Of a stretch of DNA of 64,000 bases, positions 8,348 through 18,023 are shown piece after piece (the stretch's first letter is position 1; every line of letters starts with the position of its first letter). The stretch spans positions 1-64,000 of the forward strand of contig NZ_FOKK01000013.1 of assembly GCF_900112005.1 (NCBI RefSeq), in the 5' to 3' direction. The translations under genes and the position numbers were made by a program. The notes below the pieces were generated by a model, which worked only from the letters and a program-made list of their open reading frames with translations, did no database searches and was not told the origin of the DNA. Source of the DNA: Algoriphagus aquimarinus (GTDB lineage Bacteria; Bacteroidota; Bacteroidia; Cytophagales; Cyclobacteriaceae).

Positions 8348-8752
8348 ATGACGCTAACTACAAAAACAATTAGTAAGGGCTTTGTGATTGCTGGATTAAT
8401 GAACATGGGAGTACTAGTCTTTTCAAGATTTTTCACTAACCCTGTTATCCCTGAATATGATCCGGTTGTAATGTCCAATTTTGGACTATTAATGATTGTG
8501 GTTTGGGGCTTAGCCTATATATCAGTTGCAAAAAACTATCCTAATGTGAAATGGCTAGTGGGAGTTTTTGCCGTTGAAAAATTGATTTATGGTTTTATAT
8601 GGACAAAATGGATGCTTAATAATAACCTTTCCGATGTTTTCGAAAAAGACACTATGGCTGGCATATTTTACTCCATTTATGGCGTAAATGATTGGATATT
8701 TTTCGTCTTTTTTTCATTCGTATTTATCCGTTTGATTAATTCTACAAAATAA
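8348..8752 (+). CDS. Small integral membrane protein, unknown function
   Basis: This 134-residue protein has about four hydrophobic helices (roughly residues 10-30, 45-62, 68-85 and 110-130). I recognise no motif or family. It begins 12 bases after the tricorn-like protease gene and may be cotranscribed with it. A clear terminator hairpin follows at 8784. Membrane-protein character is seen in the sequence; function is unknown. Confidence 0.65.
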   Translation: MTLTTKTISKGFVIAGLMNMGVLVFSRFFTNPVIPEYDPVVMSNFGLLMIVVWGLAYISVAKNYPNVKWLVGVFAVEKLIYGFIWTKWMLNNNLSDVFEKDTMAGIFYSIYGVNDWIFFVFFSFVFIRLINSTK

Positions 8753-8783
8753 TTAGCAGTCACAAAATAGCATCGGTAAAGAC

Positions 8784-8820
8784 AACCTTCATCTCTGAAA
8801 GATGAAGGTTGATTTTTATT
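8784..8820 (+). terminator. Rho-independent terminator
   Basis: A perfect 11-bp stem (aaccttcatct/agatgaaggtt, loop ctgaa) is followed by a T-rich run. It ends the transcript of the protease and small membrane protein before the next plus-strand gene at 8867. Confidence 0.85.
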
Positions 8821-8866
8821 ACAAAATTCTGACGTAAACGAACAATCACCTAAATCACCGCAACTC

Positions 8867-9478
8867 ATGAAAAAAAACCTAGCTGTATTTTTTGCTTTAA
8901 TCGGATGGTTTGCAGTAATCACCCAATTCGTATTAATGCTTGAAAACCGAGTCACTTCGCTTCCAGAAACTGTGGTAAGGTTTTTTAGTTTTTTTACCAT
9001 TTTAACAAACACGCTGGTAGCAATTTATTTTACCTTGGTTTCCATTGCGAAGAATCAAGATTCTAAACCAATTAATAACCCTGGAATTCTCACCGCTATA
9101 ACAGTCTATATCATCATCGTTGGTTTAGTGTATCAACTTGTTTTAAGGCAAGTATGGCATCCTCAGGGATTACAAATGATTGTAGATGAGCTACTTCATA
9201 CCATCATCCCCATTTTAGTAATAATTTTTTGGGCTATGTATGAAAGGACGAAAGTCGTTAAGTACTCTCAGATAATGAAATGGGCTATATATCCTTTAAC
9301 ATACTTACTATATGTCTTAACATTAGGGAGCTTTTCCAATTTCTATCCCTACCCATTTATCGATGTTACTACTATAGGAATAGCAAAAACTCTTATTAAT
9401 TCAGCCGTTTTATTGTTGGTATTTTTATTGATTTCGGCCTTCCTTCTAATGGTTGGTAAATCAATAATTAAGCGATAA
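8867..9478 (+). CDS. Pr6Pr-family membrane protein
   Basis: This 203-residue integral membrane protein has six predicted helices. The N-terminal helix followed by VVRFFSFFTILTN and the central HPQGLQMIVDELLHTIIP segment are typical of the bacterial Pr6Pr family, distantly related to the eukaryotic FAR-17a/AIG1 six-helix proteins. Some eukaryotic relatives hydrolyse fatty-acid esters; the role of the bacterial members is not established. It sits alone between two terminators, so it is probably a single-gene transcript. Confidence 0.8.
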   Translation: MKKNLAVFFALIGWFAVITQFVLMLENRVTSLPETVVRFFSFFTILTNTLVAIYFTLVSIAKNQDSKPINNPGILTAITVYIIIVGLVYQLVLRQVWHPQGLQMIVDELLHTIIPILVIIFWAMYERTKVVKYSQIMKWAIYPLTYLLYVLTLGSFSNFYPYPFIDVTTIGIAKTLINSAVLLLVFLLISAFLLMVGKSIIKR

Positions 9479-9542
9479 AGAGATTTTAACCTTGACTTAG
9501 GAGATTTGTGCTTGAAGCACACCCTAATAGAAAAGCAAAAAT

Positions 9543-9580
9543 AGAGGGAAGACTATCTATGATAATCTCCCCTCTTTTTA
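9543..9580. terminator. Bidirectional terminator between convergent genes
   Basis: A stem formed by agagggaaga and tctcccctct (one mismatch) is followed by T5 on the plus strand and by a T-rich run on the minus strand. It lies between the Pr6Pr gene (plus) and the barrel protein gene (minus). Confidence 0.75.
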
Positions 9581-9610
9581 TGGTGTAATTTTCCTAGTAC
9601 TGATGGCAAC

Positions 9611-12466
9611 TTACCAAGTTCTTCCTCCTCTTGGAGGTCCACCTCTTTGGAAATTTTGTTCAGTTTGCTCTGGCTGCTTGAAGTTCCCTAAGATATAGGT
9701 GAATGTCAGCAATCCGTAGCGAGTCAATACATTTGTGTACACATCGGATACAGATACATCTGAGATGGTACGTGAGATGCTATTATTCTGATTCAGCAAA
9801 TCAAAGATGACAACTTTCATCTCTGCCTTATTATTTTTCGCGAATCTGTAACCAGCTTCTATATTCCAAAGCCATATTGACTGATCAAATCCTTCAGAAA
9901 GACCACGATATAGGCTATTACTAACTGTATTTCCAACAAATAGCTTTCCACCATTTGGAGAGAAGTATAAGCGTAGATTTGATTCTTGGATGTAGTAGTT
10001 ATTATCCAAAGTTTCTTGCAAGCTTGAATTTACAATCGTGTACGTTCCTGTAGTACTGATAGTGAAGTCAAAATCCTTGCTGATGTTAGAGGTAAAGGTG
10101 ACACCCTGACCCAGATTAATATTGTCATTGATGTTTTTCGCACCGTTTATCATTCCAGGAGATCTGTTGAATCCAACTCTTGTATTTAAGTTGATATTGG
10201 TCTTGATCCCTTTTATTGGAGCTCCGTATGTCATAAACATCGTACTGTTAAAGCTTCCGTCCAAGTTAACAGGCTGGGAAATCTGTCCTCCTGGACGTAA
10301 CAATATTTCTCCGTTGATCAAGGTATCCTGTGTCGCAATGTACGTGGAGCTACCAATGTAATTCTTGGTTGCAGATACGTTGGCAAAGATGAAGAAGGTG
10401 CGATTTGTCTCCACGTTGAATCTACCAATATTCGCATTTATGCTGTTTTGGAAACTCTGAGCCAGATTAGGATTACCTACACTTAGGCTAAGTGGGTTTT
10501 GGTTATTCACCACATTTTGAAGTTGACTTACTGAAGGCTCATCTGTGCTTGTTCTATATCTTAGGCGGAAGTTCATTCCAGTTTCTCTATTTCTATAGCT
10601 TACACTAGCACTAGGTAAGATATTATTGAAATCACGTACGAAAACACCTTCCGTTGGGAAGAAAGCCTCATTGTCCAGTTTAGCATACTGGTAATCCAAA
10701 TTAGCACTCAAATTCCAACCAGCACTGTTATAGGCGTAGCCTGTTCTCAATCTCTGTGTGATAAACTTGTTATTAAATTCATTACTTAAGGCAGTATCCA
10801 AAACGGCGAGATTCTCATCGTTCAATACTCTTGTTTTTTGATCTGAATCCGTTTTGTTGTTACCAACCTGATAACCAATAGTAGCAATTGATTTTTCGCT
10901 CAGAGGCTCTGTAAAAGTCGCATTTACTCTATAGTTAAAACCCTTTGATAGTAATTCTGTATCCTGCAAAGTTGTGTCCAGCTGACTTTTTCGGAAATCC
11001 CTACTCGCTCCAGAAAGCTCAGAATCTTGATCATTATTACTCCAAGAAGTGTTTATATCCGTAGAAAGTGTTCTTCCCTTCTTGTCAAACTTATAGCGGT
11101 ATGTCAAATTGTTTCCAATACTATAAGAGCTCGTCTCAGCATTCGTGATAGAACGTAGGGAAGAAAGTGAGTCTGTATCATTAGACAATGTCAAGGCATC
11201 TCTATCACTGAAGGTATTACTAGTTCGGAAGGAGATATTTGGTGTAATGATTAAAGAATTTTTATCATTCAAATCTGCTTCGATACGAGCATTTGCTCTG
11301 TGATTGAAATTCTCAACTGAATTGATCAGGTTTTCTTGATAATTCTGAGTAGTCGTCTCATTGATTACCGTTTGACGATTGGTAATTTGTCTAAGGGTAT
11401 TTTGTGTATTATTGAAAAAGTAACTTCCTGTAAAGTTCACTTTAGTTCCCAACTTGTCACTATAGTTTAGACCCATAGCATTAGAAGTAATAGTACCAAC
11501 ATCATTTCCTCCGTAGAAATTACTGGTACCTCCACCACCAAAGCCTCCACGTCCTCTGCCACCGCCAGAAGCGTTTGCATTAACTCCGGCAAGATCATCA
11601 CTGGAGAAATTTTGTTGGTTGATGTTGTTGAAAAGCCCTAAGATGGAAACTCTTCTATCACCATTAAATAGGTTCAAGCTTCCTCCAGCATTGTACTTAT
11701 CATCTGTACCGTAGCCTCCATATACTCTACCGAATTGACCGTTTTTTCTATCTTCTCTCAAGATGATGTTAATAGTCTTCGTGTATGTTCCGTCATCAAA
11801 GCCAGTCAAACGGCTTTGATCTGATTTTTGATCCAATATTTCCACTCGATCAATGGCATCAGCAGGGAGGTTTTTCAAAGCGATATTTGGATCTGATCCA
11901 AAGAACTCTCTACCATCTACCAATATTTTCTGAACAGTTTCCCCTTGAGCTTGTACTTCGCCGTTGGTAATGGTCACGCCTGGTAGCTTTCTCACTAGAT
12001 CTTCTGCCATGCCGTTTTCCATGGTCTTAAATGCACTGGCATTGAAAGAAGTAGTATCTCCTCTCATTTCACCAAGTGGATTTTGGCCTTGTATGATTAC
12101 TTCACCCAATACTTGAGCATCTTCTACAAGAGTAAACACTCCAAGATCAACTGGATCTCTTCCTGAATGAGTTTTAGTGATTGTTTCGTAACCAATAAAT
12201 TTGATTTCGATTTTGACTGATGGAATTGAAGGTCTAACAATTTCAAAATAGCCTTTCCCATCTGTCACAGTACCGACCAAAAGAGAATCTGTAACTGTTT
12301 TAATGAGTACGTTGGCACCGGCCATTGGAGTCTTTGTAGCTCCATCCATGACGGTCCCTGTTAATTTTCTTTCTGGACGGGCTTCACCTGTAGGTCGCTG
12401 TCCGAATGCTGATGAGCCAACTAGTAGGCTAAAAATCAGTAAAATAAAATGGTAGTTTTTCTTCAT
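9611..12466 (-). CDS. Outer-membrane beta-barrel protein with carboxypeptidase-like and plug domains
   Basis: This protein of 951 residues has a signal peptide ending near GSSAFGQ. A carboxypeptidase-regulatory-like domain (about 35-120) is followed by a TonB-receptor plug-like domain (GVTITNGEVQAQGETVQKI and onward). The rest is a long beta-barrel of the outer-membrane beta-barrel family 3 type, with Asn/Thr-rich strands. A Gly-rich loop (GGGRGRGGFGGGG) lies near 305-315 and the tail ends in RGGPPRGGRTW. Such proteins probably transport or bind siderophores, peptides or glycans, but no SusD partner is beside it. The ATG at 12466 was chosen over an upstream GTG because it starts directly at the signal peptide MKKNYHF. 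Confidence 0.88.
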   Translation of the reverse strand: MKKNYHFILLIFSLLVGSSAFGQRPTGEARPERKLTGTVMDGATKTPMAGANVLIKTVTDSLLVGTVTDGKGYFEIVRPSIPSVKIEIKFIGYETITKTHSGRDPVDLGVFTLVEDAQVLGEVIIQGQNPLGEMRGDTTSFNASAFKTMENGMAEDLVRKLPGVTITNGEVQAQGETVQKILVDGREFFGSDPNIALKNLPADAIDRVEILDQKSDQSRLTGFDDGTYTKTINIILREDRKNGQFGRVYGGYGTDDKYNAGGSLNLFNGDRRVSILGLFNNINQQNFSSDDLAGVNANASGGGRGRGGFGGGGTSNFYGGNDVGTITSNAMGLNYSDKLGTKVNFTGSYFFNNTQNTLRQITNRQTVINETTTQNYQENLINSVENFNHRANARIEADLNDKNSLIITPNISFRTSNTFSDRDALTLSNDTDSLSSLRSITNAETSSYSIGNNLTYRYKFDKKGRTLSTDINTSWSNNDQDSELSGASRDFRKSQLDTTLQDTELLSKGFNYRVNATFTEPLSEKSIATIGYQVGNNKTDSDQKTRVLNDENLAVLDTALSNEFNNKFITQRLRTGYAYNSAGWNLSANLDYQYAKLDNEAFFPTEGVFVRDFNNILPSASVSYRNRETGMNFRLRYRTSTDEPSVSQLQNVVNNQNPLSLSVGNPNLAQSFQNSINANIGRFNVETNRTFFIFANVSATKNYIGSSTYIATQDTLINGEILLRPGGQISQPVNLDGSFNSTMFMTYGAPIKGIKTNINLNTRVGFNRSPGMINGAKNINDNINLGQGVTFTSNISKDFDFTISTTGTYTIVNSSLQETLDNNYYIQESNLRLYFSPNGGKLFVGNTVSNSLYRGLSEGFDQSIWLWNIEAGYRFAKNNKAEMKVVIFDLLNQNNSISRTISDVSVSDVYTNVLTRYGLLTFTYILGNFKQPEQTEQNFQRGGPPRGGRTW

Positions 12467-12591
12467 GTCGATGCAAATTTCTACCACTTTGACCTATAAC
12501 GGTATCAAAGGTTTATTCTGCATCTAAGGAAAAATAAGAATGGAGCTTGAGACGGATAAATGGTATAAAAACCATTTAAAAATTTTTACAA

Positions 12592-12927
12592 CTAAATTTT
12601 GCCCATCAGGTCAGCATAAGAGATTCCAAAATGGCTGTTATCGTAAATGACATCTCCATTTTTAATCAATAATACTTGAGGTGATTCGTGCGGAACACGA
12701 AATTCTTTTGCTACCAAATCAGAGATATTACGGCCTGCAATCAAATCTAAGTAATAAGGCTCCACTTTCTCTGCATCCGAGTCTTTCCACTTTCGCTGTA
12801 AACGGTCCAAGGACATGCTGCTAATCGAGCATCTAGTGCTATGCTTGAAAATCATTACAGGTTTTTCTTCGCTCAGTAATTTGATTTCCTGAATTTGTTC
12901 GGCATTAGTCAGTTTTTTCCAATTCAT
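12592..12927 (-). CDS. ytxJ: YtxJ-type monothiol bacilliredoxin-like protein
   Basis: This 111-residue thioredoxin-fold protein of the DUF2847/YtxJ family carries the signature FKHSTRCSIS with a single active Cys at residue 33. Family members are thought to act in the bacillithiol system, removing bacillithiol from protein thiols (bacilliredoxin-like) in the cytoplasm. The fold elements VMIFKHS, PYYLDL and the cis-Pro region ESPQVLLIKNG are visible. It is divergent from the DUF4403 gene. Its presence implies that the organism uses bacillithiol, as many Bacteroidota do. Confidence 0.88.
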   Translation of the reverse strand: MNWKKLTNAEQIQEIKLLSEEKPVMIFKHSTRCSISSMSLDRLQRKWKDSDAEKVEPYYLDLIAGRNISDLVAKEFRVPHESPQVLLIKNGDVIYDNSHFGISYADLMGKI

Positions 12928-12940
12928 TTTATCGAATTCT

Positions 12941-12983
12941 TATTTTTGGGGCAATAGTTGCTGAGACTACTTAGGTTCTCAGC
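12941..12983 (+). promoter_or_regulatory. Candidate promoter box and leader hairpin of the DUF4403 gene
   Basis: tatttttg at 12941-12948 fits the Bacteroidota -7 consensus TAnnTTTG. No convincing -33 element was found. A perfect 7-bp stem gctgaga/tctcagc (12960-12966 with 12977-12983) then lies in the presumed 5' leader, 16 bases before the ATG at 13000. Confidence 0.35.
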
Positions 12984-12999
12984 AAAACAAACTTCATTT

Positions 13000-14403
13000 A
13001 TGAAAATACAGTTCCTTAGGCGATTTATAAACATACAATTATTAGTTGTAGGGCTATGCCTCGTTTTATATTCATGTAAAAGCATAAATCCTGCCATTGA
13101 CCCTGGAAAACCTTCCATCCCTCCGCCAACTACCGCGGAAATGAATGTGCCCCTCAAAATTCCCAAAGCAACTTTGGATAAATTACTAAACAGTCAAATC
13201 CCTTCCATCCTACTTCAGGAGAAGGGAATGGATATGGGAAGTGGAATCAAAGGTGATTTGCTACTAAAGAGAAATGGAAAAATCAGCTGGGCTGCGCTAG
13301 ATAGCCAGCGGATACAGCTTACTGTTCCGATAAACATTACGGGGGAAGTGGGCCTAAAACCTAAAGGACTGGGGAGCTTATTTCAATCAAAATTGCCTCT
13401 GAATGAGGATTTTTCACCTGTATTTGTGATAGACCCGGTGATCAATTCCAATTGGGGAATTGGAGCTGAGAGTTTCGAGCTTGTAGATTTGGGAGGAAAC
13501 CTAGCCGTGGAAGTACTGGGAATGCAAGTGGATCTGAGTGGACTGTTGAGCAAAGAAATACGGAGGTGGGGAAATGAAAACTTAACGGGAGGAAAAGAAA
13601 TAGCAAGCCTCAAAACGTTGGTGGATTTGGCTTGGTCACAAGTAGGAAAACCATTTGAAGTGGATTGGACTGCTGGAAAAACAGCCTTTTCCATACAGCC
13701 TGAGCAGGTAAAATTAAGTGAGTTTTTTGATAAAGATGAAAATTTCAATCTGTGGCTAGGAATGAATGGTAAGATTAATTCTCACCCAGTAGACGCTGCA
13801 CCTTCCCGACCTTTTCCATTACCTAAGCTCAGTCCCAACCCAAACTCATCCAATAGTCTTGAATTGCTACTACCCTTGACGATCGGTTACGATCGATTGG
13901 ATGCGATACTCAAAGAGAAAGTGGAGGGGAAGCAATTTCTTGCAGATAGAAAGACTACGCTGATTCCATCAAATTTTAAAACAAAAGCCTTCGGAGATTT
14001 GCTAGCAATCAGCATGGATTTTATTGCTGAGCAATCCAATGGAAAATCCCTGAACGGAACCTTGTTTGCCGTAGGCAAACCAACTTATGATGCCACGTCA
14101 CAAAGTTTGATTTTCACGAATGTAAATTTCAAAATGGAAAGTGGAAGCTTGGGAGCTCAAACGAGCGTAGGTCTAAAAAAGGCTAAAATCATTCGTCAGA
14201 TAGAAAAGAAAGCCGTTTTTCCGATTGGAGATTTGTTAGATGAAAATATTGGCAGCATTAAAGGTCGCCTAGGACTAAGCACTCCGATTTCAAATATGAA
14301 TATTACTGATTTGGAAATTGCTCCTGATGGTTTTTATCCAACTGCCTATGGCTTAATGATTCAGATGAAGGCAAGTGGAAAAGTGCGTGTAGACTGGAAA
14401 TAA
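13000..14403 (+). CDS. DUF4403-family lipoprotein
   Basis: This protein of 467 residues has a type II signal peptide ending in LYSC (lipid-modified Cys 26). The body matches the DUF4403 pattern: an early MNVPLKIPKATLDKLLN helix, then two similar beta-rich halves (about 40-240 and 260-460), which resemble tandem lipid-binding tubular modules. Function is not established. The ATG at 13000 was chosen because it begins the signal peptide directly; an upstream in-frame TTG at 12958 would put a leader hairpin in the coding region. It converges on the T9SS protein gene with a 4-base gap. Confidence 0.82.
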   Translation: MKIQFLRRFINIQLLVVGLCLVLYSCKSINPAIDPGKPSIPPPTTAEMNVPLKIPKATLDKLLNSQIPSILLQEKGMDMGSGIKGDLLLKRNGKISWAALDSQRIQLTVPINITGEVGLKPKGLGSLFQSKLPLNEDFSPVFVIDPVINSNWGIGAESFELVDLGGNLAVEVLGMQVDLSGLLSKEIRRWGNENLTGGKEIASLKTLVDLAWSQVGKPFEVDWTAGKTAFSIQPEQVKLSEFFDKDENFNLWLGMNGKINSHPVDAAPSRPFPLPKLSPNPNSSNSLELLLPLTIGYDRLDAILKEKVEGKQFLADRKTTLIPSNFKTKAFGDLLAISMDFIAEQSNGKSLNGTLFAVGKPTYDATSQSLIFTNVNFKMESGSLGAQTSVGLKKAKIIRQIEKKAVFPIGDLLDENIGSIKGRLGLSTPISNMNITDLEIAPDGFYPTAYGLMIQMKASGKVRVDWK

Positions 14404-14407
14404 GGAG

Positions 14408-17218
14408 TTATCTAACGATCACCTTTCTGACTAACACATTGGATCCAGTGGATAATTGAATCATTATCATTCCTTTTGGTAGATGTTCTAATCTGATCTC
14501 TTTTGATCCATTGATCAGGTCTAGCGACTGAATAACTTGACCAAATGAATTGATGACTTGTAGGCTTTGATAATTTGCATCCCCTAATTCCAGAGATAAA
14601 GTACCTGAAGAAGGATTTGGGAATATCCGAACAGTTAGATCTTCTTTTTCAGGCAAACCGGTAATCACATTGACATTCACATGGAGGATTCTGGCGTCCC
14701 CTTCATTGCATTCATTTTCAGGAGTAATACTAAGTTGAAAATCGCCTTCTTTTTCCCAAAGGACTGTTACCTTTTCTGATCCTTGACCTTGAAGGATTTT
14801 ACCGCCCTCGTTAGAGATTTTCCATTTGAAATTGACTCCTTCTTGCGCAGGGACCTCATAGATTGTCTCCCAAAGCCCTGTTTGGGACTCACCTGAGATT
14901 TCTCCAGGTTGATCTGGAGCTAAATTTACCGAAACTGGTTTTAGGACAGTTGCAGCTTTACCACATTCATTTTCCTGAATCACAGAGATCTTGTGACTAC
15001 CTGAGGAAGTCCACTTTATCTGAATCTGTGAAGTACCCTGACCACCTACGACTTCTCCACCGCTTGCATTCCAGGCATACACTACCCCAGCTAGGTTTGG
15101 AAGCTTGTAAATTTCAATTTCGTTTAAACAAACAGAACCATTTCCTTCAATTTGAACAGTAGAAGACGGTATAGCCGATACAATTACTTCCATAGAGGAA
15201 GTTTTGCCGTTCCCGCAGAAATTTTCCATGCTTACGTAGACACCATTTCTTCCAGGTTTATTCCACAATACTTCCACTTGATTGGTTCCTTGGCCTGAAA
15301 TGATCTCGCCACCATCGGCCCGCCAGACCAATTGGGAGCCCGGGACAGAAGAACTTGCAATGGAATAGTAACCCACAGTCAAACAAAGCTGATTCTCTCC
15401 GGTAATCTCACTCAGAGCCGTGGGGGGAATACATTCATACCTCAGAATCGTACCATCTTCGCCTACGGCGAAAGCGACAGTAGGAGTTCCTACACTAATT
15501 CCGGTTAGATTCCGGCTTGTTCCACTTGGGATTTGCACCCAAGATTCTCCCCCATCTTTTGTCTGAAGGACAAGACCATTGTCCCCTGAAATAAATCCTA
15601 GGTACTCGTCCCAAAAGTCTACCGAAGTGAAATTTTCAGTATAGGGAACATCAATTTTTCGCCAAGTCCTTGCCGTGTCCACGGACTTCAGAATTACACC
15701 TGCATCACCAACTATTATCGCTGTATTAGAGTCTAGCTTAGAAAGCGCATTCAAATCTTCAGAAGTCAATTTGGGCAGATTCTCCCAGGTATTACCACCA
15801 CTGGTCCAGCTTATCTGGCCATTATCCCCCATTGCAAAACCCACTTGGTAGTCAAAGAAGGTGATGTCTCTGAGATTTTCGGTGGTATTTGTTTTAATAC
15901 CCGCACGATCCCAGGTACCTCCTGAGTCAAAAGACCTCGCGATGTAGCCATTTGTTCCAGTGATATAAAGTACTGATGGAGCAAAAAGATAGAATCCAGT
16001 GATTGTTTCTGGGGTTTGAGCATGCACAGGAACCCAAGCAGAACCGCTATTTGATGTTCGAAACATTTTCCCTGAATTGGATCCCACATACCCAAAAGCT
16101 GTATTCCAGTAATCTAACCCGATGAGATCAACAGCATCCGGAACAGGCCTGGAAGTAAGGGTGGTAGCTCCATTTGAAGTAATGTAAACTGCCCCGCGCT
16201 GACCTATGATATGACCAACTCGATCTGTTTTGAAGTCTGTGCCAGAAAAATCATTCCGAATCCCCGCCAGTCGCTGTGTGTAACTACTACCTGCATTGGT
16301 AGATGAAATGAGATAGCCTTCTTGACCAACTGCAAACACAAGATTGCTTGCTGGTATATAAGCCAATGCTTTGATATTTCTGGTATTTGTAGCCCCTAGA
16401 TTAGCTTTAGCAAAGGTTGCTGCAGAGTTAGTAGATCGAAGCGCAGTCGCTAAATCACCAACTACTGTGACTATGCGTATGTCTAGCTTACTGATAGCTA
16501 CTTTCTTTAAATCCGTTGTCACCGCAGAAATCTGAGGAAGCCAAGAGTTCCCTCCATCCAAGGTTTTGAGGATTTTGCCTGCATCTCCTACTGCATAGCC
16601 AATAAGAGGAGTAGAAAAAGCAATTCCATTAAGATTTGTCGATTGTCCAGAGTTCAAAGGGCTCCATTTATTCCCGCCATCGTAGCTTCTTAAAATAACT
16701 CCCTGATCTCCGGCTATATAGACCGTATCAGAATTGATAAAGCTAATATCATTCAGACTTTGATTGGTACCAGAAGTGATCTTTGTCCAAGTCTCTCCTT
16801 TATTGGTGGACAACAAGATTTGTCCTCCTACTGAGCTTGCCAGTAACCTATTCTCAGTAGCGACTGCTATGCTTTTCAAAGATTGGTTGGTAGTAGAATT
16901 TTTTTGAGACCAGGTATCCCCTCCATCTTGAGTTTTAAGAATTAATCCATTATCACCCACAGCTACTCCTGTATTTGCATCCCAAAAGGCTACGCCCAGC
17001 AACTTCCCATCAAAACTTACAGGAAGTTCTTCCCAAGTCGTTCCACCATCAGATGTACGGATTATCAGATTTTCCCCAACGCTAAAACCCACATTACTAT
17101 CCACCCAGGAAATTGCTTCAAGGTCTAGGCCCCAACTTTGCATTCTGGCCCAGGTTTGGGAAAAAAGCTGAGTGCTAATCAGCATCCCGATTAAAAATAG
17201 ACCTAAGGTTTTTTGCAT
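14408..17218 (-). CDS. T9SS cargo protein with YCF48-type propeller and PKD-like repeats
   Basis: This 936-residue secreted protein has a signal peptide ending near TQLFSQ. From about 20 to 590 it has a dozen YCF48/BNR-like repeats with the motif T-x-D-G-G-x-T-W (for example TSDGGTTW, TQDGGDTW, TKDGGESW), predicted to form one or more beta-propellers. Three PKD-like beta-sandwich repeats follow (about 600-850), each with a G-x-G-[TS]-x-[QK]-V/I core. The last ~85 residues are a type IX secretion sorting domain starting at VRIFPNPSSGTLSL and ending in KVIVR. It is probably exported by the T9SS and anchored or released at the surface. Its ligand is unknown. Confidence 0.9.
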   Translation of the reverse strand: MQKTLGLFLIGMLISTQLFSQTWARMQSWGLDLEAISWVDSNVGFSVGENLIIRTSDGGTTWEELPVSFDGKLLGVAFWDANTGVAVGDNGLILKTQDGGDTWSQKNSTTNQSLKSIAVATENRLLASSVGGQILLSTNKGETWTKITSGTNQSLNDISFINSDTVYIAGDQGVILRSYDGGNKWSPLNSGQSTNLNGIAFSTPLIGYAVGDAGKILKTLDGGNSWLPQISAVTTDLKKVAISKLDIRIVTVVGDLATALRSTNSAATFAKANLGATNTRNIKALAYIPASNLVFAVGQEGYLISSTNAGSSYTQRLAGIRNDFSGTDFKTDRVGHIIGQRGAVYITSNGATTLTSRPVPDAVDLIGLDYWNTAFGYVGSNSGKMFRTSNSGSAWVPVHAQTPETITGFYLFAPSVLYITGTNGYIARSFDSGGTWDRAGIKTNTTENLRDITFFDYQVGFAMGDNGQISWTSGGNTWENLPKLTSEDLNALSKLDSNTAIIVGDAGVILKSVDTARTWRKIDVPYTENFTSVDFWDEYLGFISGDNGLVLQTKDGGESWVQIPSGTSRNLTGISVGTPTVAFAVGEDGTILRYECIPPTALSEITGENQLCLTVGYYSIASSSVPGSQLVWRADGGEIISGQGTNQVEVLWNKPGRNGVYVSMENFCGNGKTSSMEVIVSAIPSSTVQIEGNGSVCLNEIEIYKLPNLAGVVYAWNASGGEVVGGQGTSQIQIKWTSSGSHKISVIQENECGKAATVLKPVSVNLAPDQPGEISGESQTGLWETIYEVPAQEGVNFKWKISNEGGKILQGQGSEKVTVLWEKEGDFQLSITPENECNEGDARILHVNVNVITGLPEKEDLTVRIFPNPSSGTLSLELGDANYQSLQVINSFGQVIQSLDLINGSKEIRLEHLPKGMIMIQLSTGSNVLVRKVIVR

Positions 17219-17369
17219 GTGCTTATATCGTTAAACAAAAATAAGTTATTTCAGGTCTTCTCAAAGAGATGTGAACTACTTAAGCTTATTACCCAGCTTA
17301 GAATACAAGGATTTTGGGGAAATCTAAGCTGTGATTTGTAGTTTTATCTTCTCTTAACTGCATAAACTC

Positions 17370-18023
17370 ATGAAGCACTTCCTATATTTTCTAATTCCAT
17401 TGGTATTATTGGCAGCATGTGGTCAACAAGAGCGCATTTCTAAGTCGGTATTTGATGAAGTAAATAAAGCGATGGAAGCTAAGAAGCTCTCTGATTCGCA
17501 AATTACTCAGGAGGCAATGAGTTGGGGAGACTCCATCACCACCGAAGCACAACAGCAATTGATGGCCAATCTTCATAAAGCTGTAAACGAACAAGGAGCT
17601 GCGGGAGCTTTGGATTTTTGCAGTGTCAATGCTGCACCTATTATTAAGGAGTTGAGTGATAAATATGGAGTATCAATTCGACGGACTTCTTTCCGTGCTA
17701 GGAATCAAGACAATTTGCCTACGGAGGATGAATTCCCTATCCTAGACGCCTACCTGTATAATGCTGAGAACGGAATCGAAAACGAGCCAAATATTCAGAG
17801 CATAGAAGGCGGAGATATTTTACTCTATACAAAGGCAATTGTTATTTCCACGGAATTTTGTTTGGCATGCCATGGAGAACCGACAAATGATATAGAAACA
17901 GGCGTCTTAAGTAAGATAGATTCTCTTTATCCCGATGATTCAGCCCGAAATTTTAAAGTAGGAGATTTACGAGGAATGTGGTCTTTAAAAATTCCAAAAA
18001 AAGCAGTGGTTTTGCGCTTCTAG
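17370..18023 (+). CDS. DUF3365 (Tll0287-like) c-heme lipoprotein
   Basis: This 217-residue protein has a type II signal peptide with lipobox LAAC (Cys 17). The body matches the Tll0287-like/DUF3365 domain. A heme c attachment motif C-L-A-C-H is present at residues 164-168, followed by GEP. The WSLKIP tail is also typical. Such domains bind one c-type heme in the periplasm and may act in redox sensing or electron transfer. It is probably monocistronic: 237 non-coding bases separate it from susC. Confidence 0.85.
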   Translation: MKHFLYFLIPLVLLAACGQQERISKSVFDEVNKAMEAKKLSDSQITQEAMSWGDSITTEAQQQLMANLHKAVNEQGAAGALDFCSVNAAPIIKELSDKYGVSIRRTSFRARNQDNLPTEDEFPILDAYLYNAENGIENEPNIQSIEGGDILLYTKAIVISTEFCLACHGEPTNDIETGVLSKIDSLYPDDSARNFKVGDLRGMWSLKIPKKAVVLRF

